DNA from: Peptostreptococcus stomatis DSM 17678
Lineage (GTDB): Bacteria > Bacillota > Clostridia > Peptostreptococcales > Peptostreptococcaceae
Length of the DNA: 64,000 nt
Direction of reading: 5' to 3'
Assembly (NCBI RefSeq): GCF_000147675.1
Contig: NZ_ADGQ01000004.1
Coordinates: 1 to 64,000, forward strand
This document shows positions 53,681 through 63,858 of the stretch, one piece after another. Positions within the stretch are counted from its first letter, which is position 1. Every line of letters starts with the position of its first letter. Position numbers and translations under genes: made by a program. The notes under the pieces are model-generated. The model was given only the letters and a program-made list of their open reading frames with translations. It did not search any database and was not told the origin of the DNA.

Positions 53681-54208
53681 ATGAATCCTGAATCAAGGTT
53701 AAGAGATAAAAAAATGAAATCTAATTCAAGGACCAGGAAGGCCTATATAATGGTAGAAGTAGTGGTATATTTGATGATAGCCAGCCTTATTTTTATGTCT
53801 ATAGGTTTAATTTTTAGGTCGTCTATATCGATAAAGACTAGCATAGTAAATAAGATAGAAATGAGGGAAATGGCCTCGGTGGTAGAAGATAGGATTAGGT
53901 ATGAAATGAATAATAGTATTGGCATTACTAGAGTATGGGGGAAAAATACAGGTGAAACTAGCTATAAAAATGTTAGGAAAATTGAATATAGGGCCTATGA
54001 TAAACTTCAAAAAGAAGTCTTACTAAATAAGTATATATCAATAGAAGGAGACAGGATATATGTGGAAAATGAAGGTAAGTATCAAATTGGGAGACATATA
54101 GAGACTATGGATATAGATGATAAAGGAGACTATATGAAATATAAACTAGGCTTTAAAATTGGAAAAAATACTTATTCGAAAAAATTTATTCTACTTAAGA
54201 AATTATAG
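53681..54208 (+). CDS. GspJ/PilW-like pseudopilin candidate
   Basis: 175 residues from the ATG at 53681 (CTGGAGGAAGTGT upstream). A basic leader ends RTRKA, then YIMVEVVVYLMIASLIFMSIGLIF with Glu at +5 after Ala21. It is followed by a 25-residue amphipathic spacer and a head beginning MREMASVVEDRIRYEMNN. The size and position fit a J-type minor pseudopilin. Last gene of the cluster, ahead of a terminator shared with ispG. Confidence 0.62.
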   Translation: MNPESRLRDKKMKSNSRTRKAYIMVEVVVYLMIASLIFMSIGLIFRSSISIKTSIVNKIEMREMASVVEDRIRYEMNNSIGITRVWGKNTGETSYKNVRKIEYRAYDKLQKEVLLNKYISIEGDRIYVENEGKYQIGRHIETMDIDDKGDYMKYKLGFKIGKNTYSKKFILLKKL

Positions 54209-54295
54209 CTATTGAAGGATGACAGATTGAACTTTAAAGGACATAGGAAAGGTTGATTAGAAGGAATACAAATTGAAATCTTATACATGGAAAAA

Positions 54296-54334
54296 TAAAG
54301 GGTCCCTTTCATAAGTCATGAATAGGGACCTTTT
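54296..54334. terminator. Bidirectional terminator between pseudopilin cluster and ispG
   Basis: GGTCCCT (54301-54307) pairs with AGGGACC (54324-54330), with T-rich sequence beyond it on the plus strand and A-rich sequence before it that gives the minus strand its T tract. Confidence 0.9.
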
Positions 54335-54337
54335 AGT

Positions 54338-55393
54338 CTAAAGATTATTTATTTCTTCCAAAAGGGTATCAACTATAGTTTCCTGAGGGATTTTTCTTAT
54401 GATTTCCCCCTTCTTAAAGAGCAGACCAACCTTGTCTCCACCTGCAATACCAATATCAGCTTCCCTGGCTTCACCGGGACCGTTAACTGCACAACCCATA
54501 ATGGCTACGGTAATATCCTTGTCGATAGAAGAGATTTTCTCTTCGACCTCACTCGCAAGGTCTATCAGGTTTATATTACACCTACCACAAGTAGGGCAGG
54601 ATACAATTTTTATCTTATCATTTAGGATGTCTAGACTCCTTAGTATTTCTTTGGCCACAGGTATTTCCTCTGTAGGATCACCTGTTAGGGAAATTCTAAT
54701 AGTGTCACCAATACCATCGGCCAAGAGAGAACCGACACCTATGGCTGACTTGATAGTACCCCTTTTAATTCCACCAGCTTCTGTAATACCCAAGTGTAGA
54801 GGGTAGTCAACTGTCTTAGACATAAGCCTATAGGCTTCTATTGACCTTATTACATCAGAATTTTTAAGAGATATTACTATATCGTGAAAGTCCAGGTCTT
54901 CTAGAATCCTAACATGCCTCATGGCCGATTCAACCATGGCTTCGGCTACAGGTCCACCATACTGGTTCAGGAGGTCTTTTTCTAATGACCCGCCATTAAC
55001 GCCTATCCGAATTGGGATATTATTGTCCTTGCAGGCACTAACAACCTCTTTGGTCTTAGCTAGACTACCTATATTACCAGGATTTATCCTGATCCCGTCA
55101 ACCTGGCTTTTGACTGCTTCAAGAGCTAACCTATGATCAAAGTGTATATCGGCAACAATTGGTATATTTATTTCTTTTTTTATATTGGCTATATTTTTAG
55201 CTGCATCCATATCTACCACAGCCACCCTTACAAGGTCGCAGCCAACTTCTTCTAGCCTGTGTATCTGGCTGATTGTAGCCTTAGCATCCCTGGTATCGGT
55301 AGTTGTCATAGATTGTACTGATATAGGGCTATCTCCACCTATATTTAGGTTTCCAACCCTTACCATCCTGGTTTTTCTTCTTTTATAACTCAT
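54338..55393 (-). CDS. ispG: 4-hydroxy-3-methylbut-2-enyl-diphosphate synthase
   Basis: 351 residues of the iron-sulfur reductase that makes HMBPP in the MEP pathway. An N-terminal TIM-barrel (SVQSMTTTDTRD, VADIHFDHRLAL, GINPGN-like IRINPGNIG, SLKNSDV) precedes the C-terminal cluster domain, with Cys in SCPTCGRC and in GCAVNGPGE. The start ATG is at 55391-55393; the rseP stop is 11 bp upstream. Last gene of dxr-rseP-ispG. Confidence 0.97.
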   Translation of the reverse strand: MSYKRRKTRMVRVGNLNIGGDSPISVQSMTTTDTRDAKATISQIHRLEEVGCDLVRVAVVDMDAAKNIANIKKEINIPIVADIHFDHRLALEAVKSQVDGIRINPGNIGSLAKTKEVVSACKDNNIPIRIGVNGGSLEKDLLNQYGGPVAEAMVESAMRHVRILEDLDFHDIVISLKNSDVIRSIEAYRLMSKTVDYPLHLGITEAGGIKRGTIKSAIGVGSLLADGIGDTIRISLTGDPTEEIPVAKEILRSLDILNDKIKIVSCPTCGRCNINLIDLASEVEEKISSIDKDITVAIMGCAVNGPGEAREADIGIAGGDKVGLLFKKGEIIRKIPQETIVDTLLEEINNL

Positions 55394-55404
55394 TTTTTAC
55401 CTTT

Positions 55405-56415
55405 CTAACTTAGCAGTCTGATTATATCCTTGTAGGTTACAAACAACATCAAGCCTAAGATTAGAATTAGACCAACTGCATTGATATAACCCTCTATCTT
55501 AGCAGGAAATTTTTTACCACCCCTAAGGGCTTCTATAAGTAACATGAGTATTCTCCAACCATCAAGGGCCGGTATAGGAAGTAGGTTCATCAGGCCTATA
55601 TTTAAGCTGATGATGGCCGTCAAGTAGAGAACATTTATAAGTCCTGTTGTAGCTGCATTTGAAACCATTTTTACTACGCCTACAGGTCCTGATATGGCAT
55701 CGGCAGCCTTACCTGATAATTGACCACTAACCAGCTTCCACAAAAAGCTAAGCATAGTTTTAGAAGTATCGTATGTAACCACAAAGGCCTGTTTTACAGC
55801 CTTAATAGGTTGATTTCTTTCATAGGCAGGTTGTATACCTACTATGTACCTTCCTCCCTGATTTTGGGCCTTTAATTTAACAGTGTCAACATGGTTTTTT
55901 CTCTTGTATTTTATAGTCAGTTCTTCTTTACCATACTTATTTACAAGTTTACTTATGTCATTAAATTCTTTAGTTTTCTCTCCATTTATAGAAAGGATGA
56001 CATCATTCTTTTGTAGACCTGCAAGAGCAGCAGGGGATTTACTTATAACCTGACTAAACTTGGTAGTCGGTGCACCTATAAAGAAAAAAACAGGTACTAA
56101 GAGGATTATACAAAATACTATATTGACAAAGGGTCCTGCAAAAATAGTAAGGAACCTATCTTTTAAAGATTTTTTTCCAAATGAATTTGGGTCATCAGAA
56201 TCTTCATCTTCTCCCTCCATGGCAACATATCCACCTATGGGGATCATCCTTAGGGAATACTTAATTCCCTGGGATTCTTTTGAGAATATCTGGGGTCCCA
56301 TTCCTATAGAAAATTCATGTATAGTTACGCCAGCCCTCTTGGCCAATAAAAAGTGTCCTAGTTCGTGGACAAATATAATTAGTCCGAAAACTAAAATAGC
56401 AACAATTATATTCAT
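55405..56415 (-). CDS. rseP: RIP metalloprotease RseP (site-2 protease)
   Basis: 336 residues. The zinc site is HELGH at 17-21 in the first membrane helix, followed by GPQIFSKESQGIKYSLRMIPIGGYV. A PDZ domain (LQKNDVILSINGEKTKEFND) and the late NLLPIPALDG motif with the zinc-ligand Asp complete it. It cuts membrane-embedded substrates such as anti-sigma factors and signal-peptide remnants. Gene order dxr-rseP is standard; cdsA, often upstream, is not here. Confidence 0.96.
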   Translation of the reverse strand: MNIIVAILVFGLIIFVHELGHFLLAKRAGVTIHEFSIGMGPQIFSKESQGIKYSLRMIPIGGYVAMEGEDEDSDDPNSFGKKSLKDRFLTIFAGPFVNIVFCIILLVPVFFFIGAPTTKFSQVISKSPAALAGLQKNDVILSINGEKTKEFNDISKLVNKYGKEELTIKYKRKNHVDTVKLKAQNQGGRYIVGIQPAYERNQPIKAVKQAFVVTYDTSKTMLSFLWKLVSGQLSGKAADAISGPVGVVKMVSNAATTGLINVLYLTAIISLNIGLMNLLPIPALDGWRILMLLIEALRGGKKFPAKIEGYINAVGLILILGLMLFVTYKDIIRLLS

Positions 56416-56583
56416 ATTTCACCTACCTTTATTTTAATTAGAACTCAAACCAGTAAAATCTTAGGTATGACTCTTCATTGACTAAATAATTTACTGGGTT
56501 TTCTATATGATTATATACTATAACACAAGCCTTTAATTATGCTTAAGATTAATAGATATAAGTAATTTATATATTTTATTCCC

Positions 56584-57771
56584 CTAAATAGAAGAAGTTA
56601 ATAATTTATTTATATATGACCTGGTCCAAGTATCCATATTAATTATATCCTCTAGGCTTGGTTGGTCTATAAAGGCATGGTCATCCATGGCCATTTCAAT
56701 ATACTTAGGTATGTCATAAAAACCAATTCTATCATTTAGGAAAAATTCAACAAGGACTTCATTGGCTGCATTTAAGACAGTCGCCGTACTACCACCCTCT
56801 CTTAGGGCCCTATAGGCAAGGGCTAGGCAGGGAAAAACTTCCAAATCAGGTCTCTGAAAATTAAGGCTGGCAACTTTAAAGAGGTCTAGCCTTTCAAAAT
56901 CACTGTCAAGCCTGCTTGGGTAAGAAAGGGCATACTGGATAGGAACACGCATGTCCGGGCAACCTAGTTGGGCTATGACTGATGAATCTTTAAACTGGAC
57001 CATAGAGTGAACTATACTCTCAGGATGAACATGGACTATTATGTCCTCAGGCTCAACGTCAAATAACCACTTGGCCTCTATAACTTCTAGCCCCTTATTC
57101 ATTAGGGTAGAAGAGTCTATACTAATTTTTTGACCCATTGACCAGTTAGGATGCTTAAGGGCATCAGTCTTGCTTACATTTACCAGGTCTTGCCTTGATT
57201 TACCCCTAAAAGGACCACCTGAGGCAGTTAAGAGGATTTTATCTATTTTATTAGAACCCTCACCGTTTAGGCACTGAAATATAGCACTATGTTCGCTGTC
57301 AACTGGCAGTATCTTTGCCTGGTGTTTTCTAGCTAAGTCCATGACTATCTGTCCGGCAGTGACCAAGGTTTCCTTGTTGGCAAGGGCAATGGTAGTTGAA
57401 TTTTTAATTGCTTCTACAGTTGGTAATAGGCCAATCATGCCAACAACAGCAGTTACCAGTATATCTATAGTCTTAGATCCTGCTATCCTTATCAAGCCTT
57501 CAAGCCCCTTGTATACTTGAAGCTTATCTAGGTTTGAATTGGTAGACCTATTTATATTTACAGTCTCCATAAAGTTTTCATAAGCAAGCTCATCATATAT
57601 GGCAACTGCTTTAGGTTTAAATTCATTTATTTGATCTAATAGTTTACCTATGCTTTTATTTACAGTCAAACCTTCTACCCTGTATAAGTTAGGATTTTTT
57701 CTGATAACATCAAGGGTTTGGTTTCCTATGGAACCTGTAGATCCTAGGATTGATATATTTTTTATACTCAT
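56584..57771 (-). CDS. dxr: 1-deoxy-D-xylulose-5-phosphate reductoisomerase
   Basis: 395 residues, second MEP-pathway step (DXP to MEP, NADPH-dependent). NADPH fold [19 protein letters not shown] at the N-terminus, ALANKETLV, the metal site [17 protein letters not shown], and [21 protein letters not shown]. The C-terminal [17 protein letters not shown] is intact. First gene of the operon; 168 bp separate it from rseP, without a clear terminator. Confidence 0.97.
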   Translation of the reverse strand: MSIKNISILGSTGSIGNQTLDVIRKNPNLYRVEGLTVNKSIGKLLDQINEFKPKAVAIYDELAYENFMETVNINRSTNSNLDKLQVYKGLEGLIRIAGSKTIDILVTAVVGMIGLLPTVEAIKNSTTIALANKETLVTAGQIVMDLARKHQAKILPVDSEHSAIFQCLNGEGSNKIDKILLTASGGPFRGKSRQDLVNVSKTDALKHPNWSMGQKISIDSSTLMNKGLEVIEAKWLFDVEPEDIIVHVHPESIVHSMVQFKDSSVIAQLGCPDMRVPIQYALSYPSRLDSDFERLDLFKVASLNFQRPDLEVFPCLALAYRALREGGSTATVLNAANEVLVEFFLNDRIGFYDIPKYIEMAMDDHAFIDQPSLEDIINMDTWTRSYINKLLTSSI

Positions 57772-57870
57772 GATTTCACTTCCTTTTTTAAATGCTTAAT
57801 ATATTATAGCATAAGTGTATAAGCTAAATATGTAATAAAAAATATTTTTTTATGATAATTTTTTTAGTGT

Positions 57871-57906
57871 AGACCTATAGTTTGTAGGCAAGGTCTCATT
57901 TTTTTA
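57871..57906 (+). terminator. Orphan plus-strand terminator in the 315-bp gap upstream of the RepL-like gene
   Basis: AGACCT (57871-57876) pairs with AGGTCT (57891-57896), followed by CATTTTTTT. No plus-strand gene precedes it, since dxr runs the other way. It could end a small RNA or a leader transcript. The rest of the 57772-58086 gap is AT-rich and shows no gene to my eye. Confidence 0.55.
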
Positions 57907-58086
57907 AATTATAAATATAAATAAAAATTATCAAAATGATAAACTTAAGTTATATAAAATAATAAATTAATGAGGTTTATTAGGTTGACGGCTGAACAAT
58001 TAAGGTATATATTATAGGAAAGTGGTGGCTAAGAATGGGATTATTATAGATAAATAAGACTAGTAGATAGTGAGGAAGTGATATAA

Positions 58087-58497
58087 TTGTTTGATTTAGA
58101 ACATAAACCAAGAAAATTAAATAAGGATAGGTATAGTGAAAGCCAGATGGTCAACTATAATAAGGAGCATGAAAGGTTTATCAATATATCACCTAACAAC
58201 TATATCAGGTCTTTGAAGGATACCACTACAAAGAAGGCTATGATACCGATGGTCCTGATAAGCCTAATGGATAAGAATAACAAGATATATATGACCCTAG
58301 ACGACCTGTCAATTGAACTGGACTATCCAAAGACAGCCTTATCCGTACTATTTGGCCAGTACAAAAAGATGGATTTTCTAAAGAAAGTCAGAAATGGCTT
58401 GTATATGGTTAACCCATTGGTATCGTATAGGGGGTCTAAGTATGAGAGGGATAAATTGATTAAGGAATATAATACTGTATACAAGGGAAAGAAGTGA
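58087..58497 (+). CDS. Winged-helix protein resembling plasmid replication protein RepL
   Basis: 136 residues from TTG at 58087 (GAGGAAGTG upstream). An N-terminal charged stretch is followed by a helix-turn-helix, MTLDDLSIELDYPKTALSVLFGQYKKMDFLKKV, then the wing RNGLYMVNPLVSYRGSKYERDKLIKEY. The wing and its MVNP-type sequence recall Firmicute RepL (PF05732), hence a DNA-binding or replication-control role is possible. Recognition is by general resemblance only. Overlaps the next gene by 4 bp (GTGA). Confidence 0.5.
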   Translation: MFDLEHKPRKLNKDRYSESQMVNYNKEHERFINISPNNYIRSLKDTTTKKAMIPMVLISLMDKNNKIYMTLDDLSIELDYPKTALSVLFGQYKKMDFLKKVRNGLYMVNPLVSYRGSKYERDKLIKEYNTVYKGKK

Positions 58498-59135
58498 TAG
58501 ATATGAATTATATATTTGATAGAGATATAATGAGGTGGTTTGACCACCTCTTTGAGAAGCATACAAATACTTTTTCGATAGATAATTTTATATGTAATAT
58601 GTATGACGAGGCTAGGTCTTTGGATATGAGAAAGGTCCTTCCTCTGCCTATAAAGATGTACAAGGATGATAACGTGATTAGCCTGGCCAAAAAAGAGTCA
58701 AATTATTGGACGATAAGTTTTTTGCTGTCTTCTAAATATGTCTATGAATTGAGAGAAAATGTTCATCCATATTTTGGACACTATATATATGAGAATATAT
58801 CAGTCTATAACAATGATGAAGTATATTCCTTTGTTAATAAATACATAGTGGATATATTGAATTTTATGGTTGACTATGTGTATTATCCTGAAGAAGATGA
58901 CTACTATATAGACTATAGGGATGAATTTATAAAGACTTGTTCTGGTATAGAGTATGGTAAGAGGGTCTTGGTTACAGATGATATATATATGTACATTCTT
59001 TCCAAGGAAGAGTTGAACTTTATCGACAAGTCAGAAAGATTTAATTTGGAACTAAGATTTGACTCTAGATCAGGTCAGGAATTAATGGATGCAATAGTAG
59101 ATTTGAGTAGGTCAATACTACTTAGGAGTAAGTGA
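58494..59135 (+). CDS. Unknown protein paired with the RepL-like gene
   Basis: 213 residues from GTG at 58494 (ATG at 58503 is an alternative). Acidic and tyrosine-rich, no membrane segment or signal: RDIMRWFDHLFEKHTNTF, YPEEDDYYIDYRDEF, YGKRVLVTDDIYMY, and a C-terminal helical SGQELMDAIVDLSRSILL. No family recognised. The 4-bp overlap suggests it is made together with the winged-helix protein and may be its partner. Confidence 0.6.
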   Translation: MIDMNYIFDRDIMRWFDHLFEKHTNTFSIDNFICNMYDEARSLDMRKVLPLPIKMYKDDNVISLAKKESNYWTISFLLSSKYVYELRENVHPYFGHYIYENISVYNNDEVYSFVNKYIVDILNFMVDYVYYPEEDDYYIDYRDEFIKTCSGIEYGKRVLVTDDIYMYILSKEELNFIDKSERFNLELRFDSRSGQELMDAIVDLSRSILLRSK

Positions 59136-59230
59136 CCTAAAGAAAATGATAGGGATAGCGTATAAAAATAGAGAGTATAGATGTATATAAAAATAGATAA
59201 GTTATAAAATATAGAAGGGAAGTGTAAATT

Positions 59231-61819
59231 ATGAATGTAGAAAAAATGACACTAAGAGTACAAAATGCTTTGAATGATGCTTTTTCGGAGGCAGTTCGTA
59301 ATAATAACCAACAGGTTGATGTAATTCATCTACTATACGCCTTGTTAGACCAGGAAGATGGATTGATTCCTAATATAGTAGAAAAAATGAATATAAGTTC
59401 TGAATCACTAAAGAAGTCAGTAAAAAATGAAATATCTAAGTTACCAAGCGTGACTGGTGGCGGGGCAAACTCTCAAGGAGTAACTGCCACTAGGGGAATA
59501 AATGAAATCATGGTTAATGCAGAAAAGATAGCGGATGATTTTAAGGATTCCTATATAAGTGTTGAACATATAATGCTTGCTATATTTGACAAAGAGAAAT
59601 CATCTGTAATAGGAAGAATATTCGGTCAGTATGGTTTGGTTAAGCAGGAATTCTTGAATGTACTTCACCAGGTTAGGGGTAACCAAAGGGTTGACAGCCA
59701 GGATCCGGAGGGAATATATGATGCCCTTACAAAATACGGAACTAACCTTGTAAAACTAGCTGAAAATAATAAATTAGACCCAGTTATTGGTAGGGATGAA
59801 GAGATAAGAAGAGCCATTAGGATCCTATCAAGAAGGACTAAGAATAATCCGGTCCTAATAGGAGAACCAGGTGTAGGTAAGACAGCCATAGTAGAGGGTC
59901 TTGCCCAAAGAATTGTAAAAGGTGATGTACCTGAAGGTTTAAAGGACAAGGTAATATTTTCCTTAGATATGGGTGCTTTGATAGCTGGCGCCAAGTATAG
60001 GGGTGAATTTGAAGAGAGATTAAAGGCTGTTTTAAAGGAGGTATCTAGTTCTGAAGGTAAGATAATATTGTTTATAGATGAAATACACACTATAGTTGGT
60101 GCAGGTAAGACTGAGGGTTCAATGGACGCAGGTAATTTGATAAAACCTATGTTGGCAAGAGGAGAACTCAACTGTATTGGTGCAACAACATTTGATGAAT
60201 ATAGAAAGTATATTGAAAAGGACAAGGCCTTAGAAAGAAGGTTCCAGCCAGTTATAGTTGACGAGCCAAGTCTTGAAGACACGATATCAATTTTAAGAGG
60301 TTTAAAAGAAAGGTTTGAAATACATCACGGTATTAGAATACATGATAATGCCATAGTTGCAGCTGCAAAGCTATCAGACAGGTATATACAAGATAGGTTC
60401 CTTCCAGACAAGGCGATTGACCTAATAGATGAGGCAGGAGCTATGATTAGGTCGGAGATAGATTCTCTACCAACAGACCTGGATATAGTCAGAAGAAGAC
60501 TATTAATGTTAGAAACCGAAAGAGAGGCCCTTTTAAAAGAGGAAGATGAAAAGTCAAAGTCAAGATTGGAAGAATTAGAAAAGGAACTGGCTGACCTTAA
60601 GGAAGAAAATGATAGTATGACAGCCAGGTATGAAAAGGAAAAAAATAGGATTACAGAACTAAAAGTCCTTAAGTCTAACTTGGATGAGGCTAGGGCCAAG
60701 GTTGAAAAGTATGAAAGAGAGTATGATTTCAACAAGGCTGCAGAAGTTAAATTTGGCCAGATACCAAAATTAGAAGAGGAAATCAAGAACTTTGAAGATA
60801 AGTATGATAGTGAAAGTGGTGAAAGTCTCCTAAAAGAAGAGGTAACAGAAAATGAAATTGCAGATATTATTTCCAAGTGGACTGGTATACCAGTCAGCAA
60901 ACTAGTTGAGACTGAGAAGGCCAAGTTACTAAACCTTGAAAACCAGCTACATAAGAGGGTTATAGGCCAGGATGAGGCAGTTACCGCTGTATCTAATGCA
61001 ATCTTAAGGTCTAGGGCAGGCCTTAGTGACCAGAAAAAACCTATGGGTTCATTTATCTTCTTGGGTCCAACAGGTGTTGGAAAGACTGAGTTGGCCAAAA
61101 CATTGGCAAGAGACCTATTTGACAGCGAGGATAGCATAGTAAGAATAGATATGTCAGAGTATATGGAAAAGCATAGTGTATCTAGGTTGGTAGGACCACC
61201 TCCAGGCTATGTAGGTTATGAAGAAGGTGGCCAGTTGACAGAGGCAATACGTAGGAAGCCATATTCAGTAATCTTGTTTGACGAAATTGAGAAGGCCCAT
61301 GATGATGTATTCAATATATTCCTACAGATACTTGATGATGGTAGGTTGACTGACAACAAGGGGAAGACAGTTGACTTCAAAAACTCTTTGATTATAATGA
61401 CATCTAATATAGGAAGTTCAACCCTACTAGAAGCTGGCGGTAATATTGATGAAAATGTAAGTGAAAGCGTACTTAAGCAGATGAGATCAAGGTTCAAGCC
61501 TGAGTTCTTGAACAGGGTGGATGATATAATCATGTTTAAGCCACTTATGAAGGATGAAATTAAGCAGGTTATTGATATATTCTTTGCAGACTTGGCAGCT
61601 AGGTTGTCAGAAAATAATATAAGTGTAGACCTAACAGAAGCAGCAAAAGACCTTATGATAAAAGAGGCTTATGACCCGGTATACGGTGCAAGGCCATTGA
61701 AGAGGTATATAAGTAACAACATAGAAACTATACTTGCAAGGAAGATTATTGGTGGCCAGATAAAACCTGGTGACAGGGTTAAGATAGATTCACAAGATGA
61801 TCAAATAGTGATTTCCTAA
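59231..61819 (+). CDS. clpB: ATP-dependent chaperone ClpB
   Basis: 862 residues with the full ClpB layout: N-domain (1-145), first AAA+ module (Walker A GEPGVGKT near 215, Walker [10 protein letters not shown]), a long coiled-coil middle domain (about 405-520), and a second AAA+ module (GPTGVGKT near 615, [11 protein letters not shown]). It disaggregates proteins with the DnaK system. GAAGGGAAGTG precedes the ATG. No CIRCE or CtsR-type box is apparent in the 95-bp gap upstream, so heat control is not explained by visible sites. Confidence 0.97.
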   Translation: MNVEKMTLRVQNALNDAFSEAVRNNNQQVDVIHLLYALLDQEDGLIPNIVEKMNISSESLKKSVKNEISKLPSVTGGGANSQGVTATRGINEIMVNAEKIADDFKDSYISVEHIMLAIFDKEKSSVIGRIFGQYGLVKQEFLNVLHQVRGNQRVDSQDPEGIYDALTKYGTNLVKLAENNKLDPVIGRDEEIRRAIRILSRRTKNNPVLIGEPGVGKTAIVEGLAQRIVKGDVPEGLKDKVIFSLDMGALIAGAKYRGEFEERLKAVLKEVSSSEGKIILFIDEIHTIVGAGKTEGSMDAGNLIKPMLARGELNCIGATTFDEYRKYIEKDKALERRFQPVIVDEPSLEDTISILRGLKERFEIHHGIRIHDNAIVAAAKLSDRYIQDRFLPDKAIDLIDEAGAMIRSEIDSLPTDLDIVRRRLLMLETEREALLKEEDEKSKSRLEELEKELADLKEENDSMTARYEKEKNRITELKVLKSNLDEARAKVEKYEREYDFNKAAEVKFGQIPKLEEEIKNFEDKYDSESGESLLKEEVTENEIADIISKWTGIPVSKLVETEKAKLLNLENQLHKRVIGQDEAVTAVSNAILRSRAGLSDQKKPMGSFIFLGPTGVGKTELAKTLARDLFDSEDSIVRIDMSEYMEKHSVSRLVGPPPGYVGYEEGGQLTEAIRRKPYSVILFDEIEKAHDDVFNIFLQILDDGRLTDNKGKTVDFKNSLIIMTSNIGSSTLLEAGGNIDENVSESVLKQMRSRFKPEFLNRVDDIIMFKPLMKDEIKQVIDIFFADLAARLSENNISVDLTEAAKDLMIKEAYDPVYGARPLKRYISNNIETILARKIIGGQIKPGDRVKIDSQDDQIVIS

Positions 61820-62208
61820 ATAAGAACTTTCTAAATAAAAGGCAGAAATATCTTAAGCAGAGATTTTTTCGATATATAGACAAATTGTATATTAAGGTTA
61901 AGTCTGGTGAAAATTTAGATATATAGGAAATTTATATACCCATCTTAGCTTTGCATAATAATATTAAGTAAGATAAGGTATTAGATTTAAAATAATGAGT
62001 ATATAAACTTTTCAGGGTGCACAATATTATATTATGTACCCTGATTTTTTTGCTGATATCTATATAAAATAAAAAGGTATTTTTTGAGAATAGATTTAAA
62101 GAATAAAAATATATATTTTAATTAAATTTAAAAAAGAAAAATATGCAATGATTTACCTTAGATAAATTTATGAAAAGGTTACTTTAGATGATAAATTAAA
62201 AAAATTAT
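61820..62208. other. Gene-free AT-rich gap between clpB and brnQ
   Basis: Apart from the hairpin at 62013-62051 this stretch has no coding pattern, tRNA or strong repeat that I can see. Confidence 0.6.
62013..62051 (+). terminator. Intrinsic terminator downstream of clpB
   Basis: CAGGGTGCA pairs with TGTACCCTG (one G-U), followed by ATTTTTTT. It lies almost 200 nt after the clpB stop; a long untranslated tail is implied if it is the clpB terminator. Confidence 0.8.
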
Positions 62209-62237
62209 TTGACAATACTGAAAATTAAGGTTATACT
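62209..62237 (+). promoter_or_regulatory. Near-consensus promoter with overlapping CodY-like box
   Basis: TTGACA (62209-62214), exactly 17 bp, TATACT (62232-62237). The spacer and -35 region contain ACAATACTGAAAATT (62212-62226), which matches the CodY consensus AATTTTCWGAAAATT at 11 of 15 positions. Repression of a branched-chain transporter by CodY would fit known biology (inference). Confidence 0.6.
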
Positions 62238-62284
62238 CTAAGAGAACTAATTTAATTTTGATTATTTTTAAGGAGGAGTTCAAA

Positions 62285-63580
62285 ATGAGTATCAAATTTA
62301 AAGACATTGTTGTCGTAGGTTTCGCATTATTCGCGATGTTCTTTGGTGCTGGTAACTTAATTTTCCCACCGTTCTTGGGCGTGATTTCAGGATCTAAATG
62401 GTTTATATCATTTATAGCATTCTTGTTCGCAGATGGTGGTTTGGCATTATTAGGTGTTATCGCAGCTACAGGTACACAGGGCGACATGATGGCATTTTTC
62501 GGAAGAGCTGGTAAGAAGCTTGGTGTTGTAATAGCATCATTAACTATCCTTTGTATAGGACCATTTGTTGCTATACCAAGAACTGCAGCTACAACTTATG
62601 AAATAGGTATAGTTCCTAATTTCGGACAGAGCCTAAGCCCAATAGTTTTTGCAATTATATTCTTCGTAATAGTTCTAGTATTAACTATTAAGCCTTCAAA
62701 GGTTGTAGATATAATTGGTGCTTTCTTGACACCAGTACTTCTAATCTGTTTGGCAGTATTGATCGTAAAGGGTATAGTAAGCCCACTTGGAGCACCACTT
62801 GATAGAACTCTTGTTGATAACGTATTTATAAGTGGTATCAACGATGGTTATCAGACTCTTGACGGTATGGCAGGTGCGGTATTCGCTGGTATAGTTATAG
62901 CATCTGTTAAGCAGAAGGGTTATACTGAAAAGCAGGCTCTAGTTAAGGCTACAATACTTGCAGGTATAGTAGCTGTTGTAGGTTTGGCCCTAGTATATGG
63001 TGGTCTTTCTTACCTAGGAGCTACTGTATCTCCACAGTTTGACAATACAGTTGAAAGAACTACACTTGTTATATCAATAACTCAGGCTATACTTGGTGGA
63101 CCAGGTAAGGTAATCCTTGGTCTAGTTGTTGGTCTAGCTTGCTTGACTACAGCTATAGGTCTTACATCTTCTTGTGGTAACTACTTCAGTGACCTTACAG
63201 AAGGTAAGCTTAAGTATGAAGTTATAGTTGTTGTGGTTTGTATATTCTCAGCAATCGTATCTAACTTTGGTGTTGACAAGATAATTAAGATAGCAGCACC
63301 TCTACTATATATGATGTACCCAGCGGTTGTTACTCTAATACTTCTTGGTCTAATCCATACAAAGATTCAGAACAAAAATGTATACGTACTAGCAGTTTGG
63401 GTTGCTCTAATACTAGGTATTGCCCATGAATTATCATCTATAAAAGTATTCGCAGGTCTAGCAGGCCTAACAGAAGCTTTAAACAAGTTACCAGGTTCAG
63501 CGGTAGGATTCTACTGGATTATACCAGTTGTAATTGCAGCTATAATTGGTAAGTTCATAGGAGCTAAGAAAGAAGCTTAA
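62285..63580 (+). CDS. brnQ: Branched-chain amino acid:cation symporter
   Basis: 431 residues from the ATG at 62285 (AAGGAGGAGTTC upstream); an in-frame TTG at 62258 lies before the ribosome site. About twelve membrane segments with the family opening GFALFAMFFGAGNLIFPPFLG, then GPFVAIPRTAATTYEIG and GLTSSCGNYFSDLTEG. Takes up leucine, isoleucine and valine with Na+ or H+. A monocistronic gene with a strong promoter and terminator, consistent with amino-acid fermentation. Confidence 0.96.
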   Translation: MSIKFKDIVVVGFALFAMFFGAGNLIFPPFLGVISGSKWFISFIAFLFADGGLALLGVIAATGTQGDMMAFFGRAGKKLGVVIASLTILCIGPFVAIPRTAATTYEIGIVPNFGQSLSPIVFAIIFFVIVLVLTIKPSKVVDIIGAFLTPVLLICLAVLIVKGIVSPLGAPLDRTLVDNVFISGINDGYQTLDGMAGAVFAGIVIASVKQKGYTEKQALVKATILAGIVAVVGLALVYGGLSYLGATVSPQFDNTVERTTLVISITQAILGGPGKVILGLVVGLACLTTAIGLTSSCGNYFSDLTEGKLKYEVIVVVVCIFSAIVSNFGVDKIIKIAAPLLYMMYPAVVTLILLGLIHTKIQNKNVYVLAVWVALILGIAHELSSIKVFAGLAGLTEALNKLPGSAVGFYWIIPVVIAAIIGKFIGAKKEA

Positions 63581-63636
63581 GAGACTTATAAGTATAAGTT
63601 TTGACTAATTAACACAAAAAATAAACACACAGACAA

Positions 63637-63668
63637 GATCCCGGTTGATTTATTCAATCGGGATTTTT
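63637..63668 (+). terminator. Intrinsic terminator of brnQ
   Basis: ATCCCGGTTGA pairs with TCAATCGGGAT (one G-T), followed by TTTTAT. Confidence 0.93.
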
Positions 63669-63858
63669 ATGTTTACCTAAAAGACACTTAATATAAAATC
63701 AACCTATAGACTCAAGATGAAGCCTAAATATTAGTCAATTTCCAAACTATGTAACTTGAAAATAAGAGGGTCATATATTATAATGTTTATATAAATAATA
63801 GTCTGTAGGGCTGGTAGGTATATCAGTACTTATATAGGGTAGAAGTTGGAGGATTATA

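Noticed and set aside
60325-61137. 270-codon minus-strand frame inside clpB
   Set aside because: It lies fully within clpB, whose motifs are intact, and its Ser/Leu-rich composition is typical of antisense frames.
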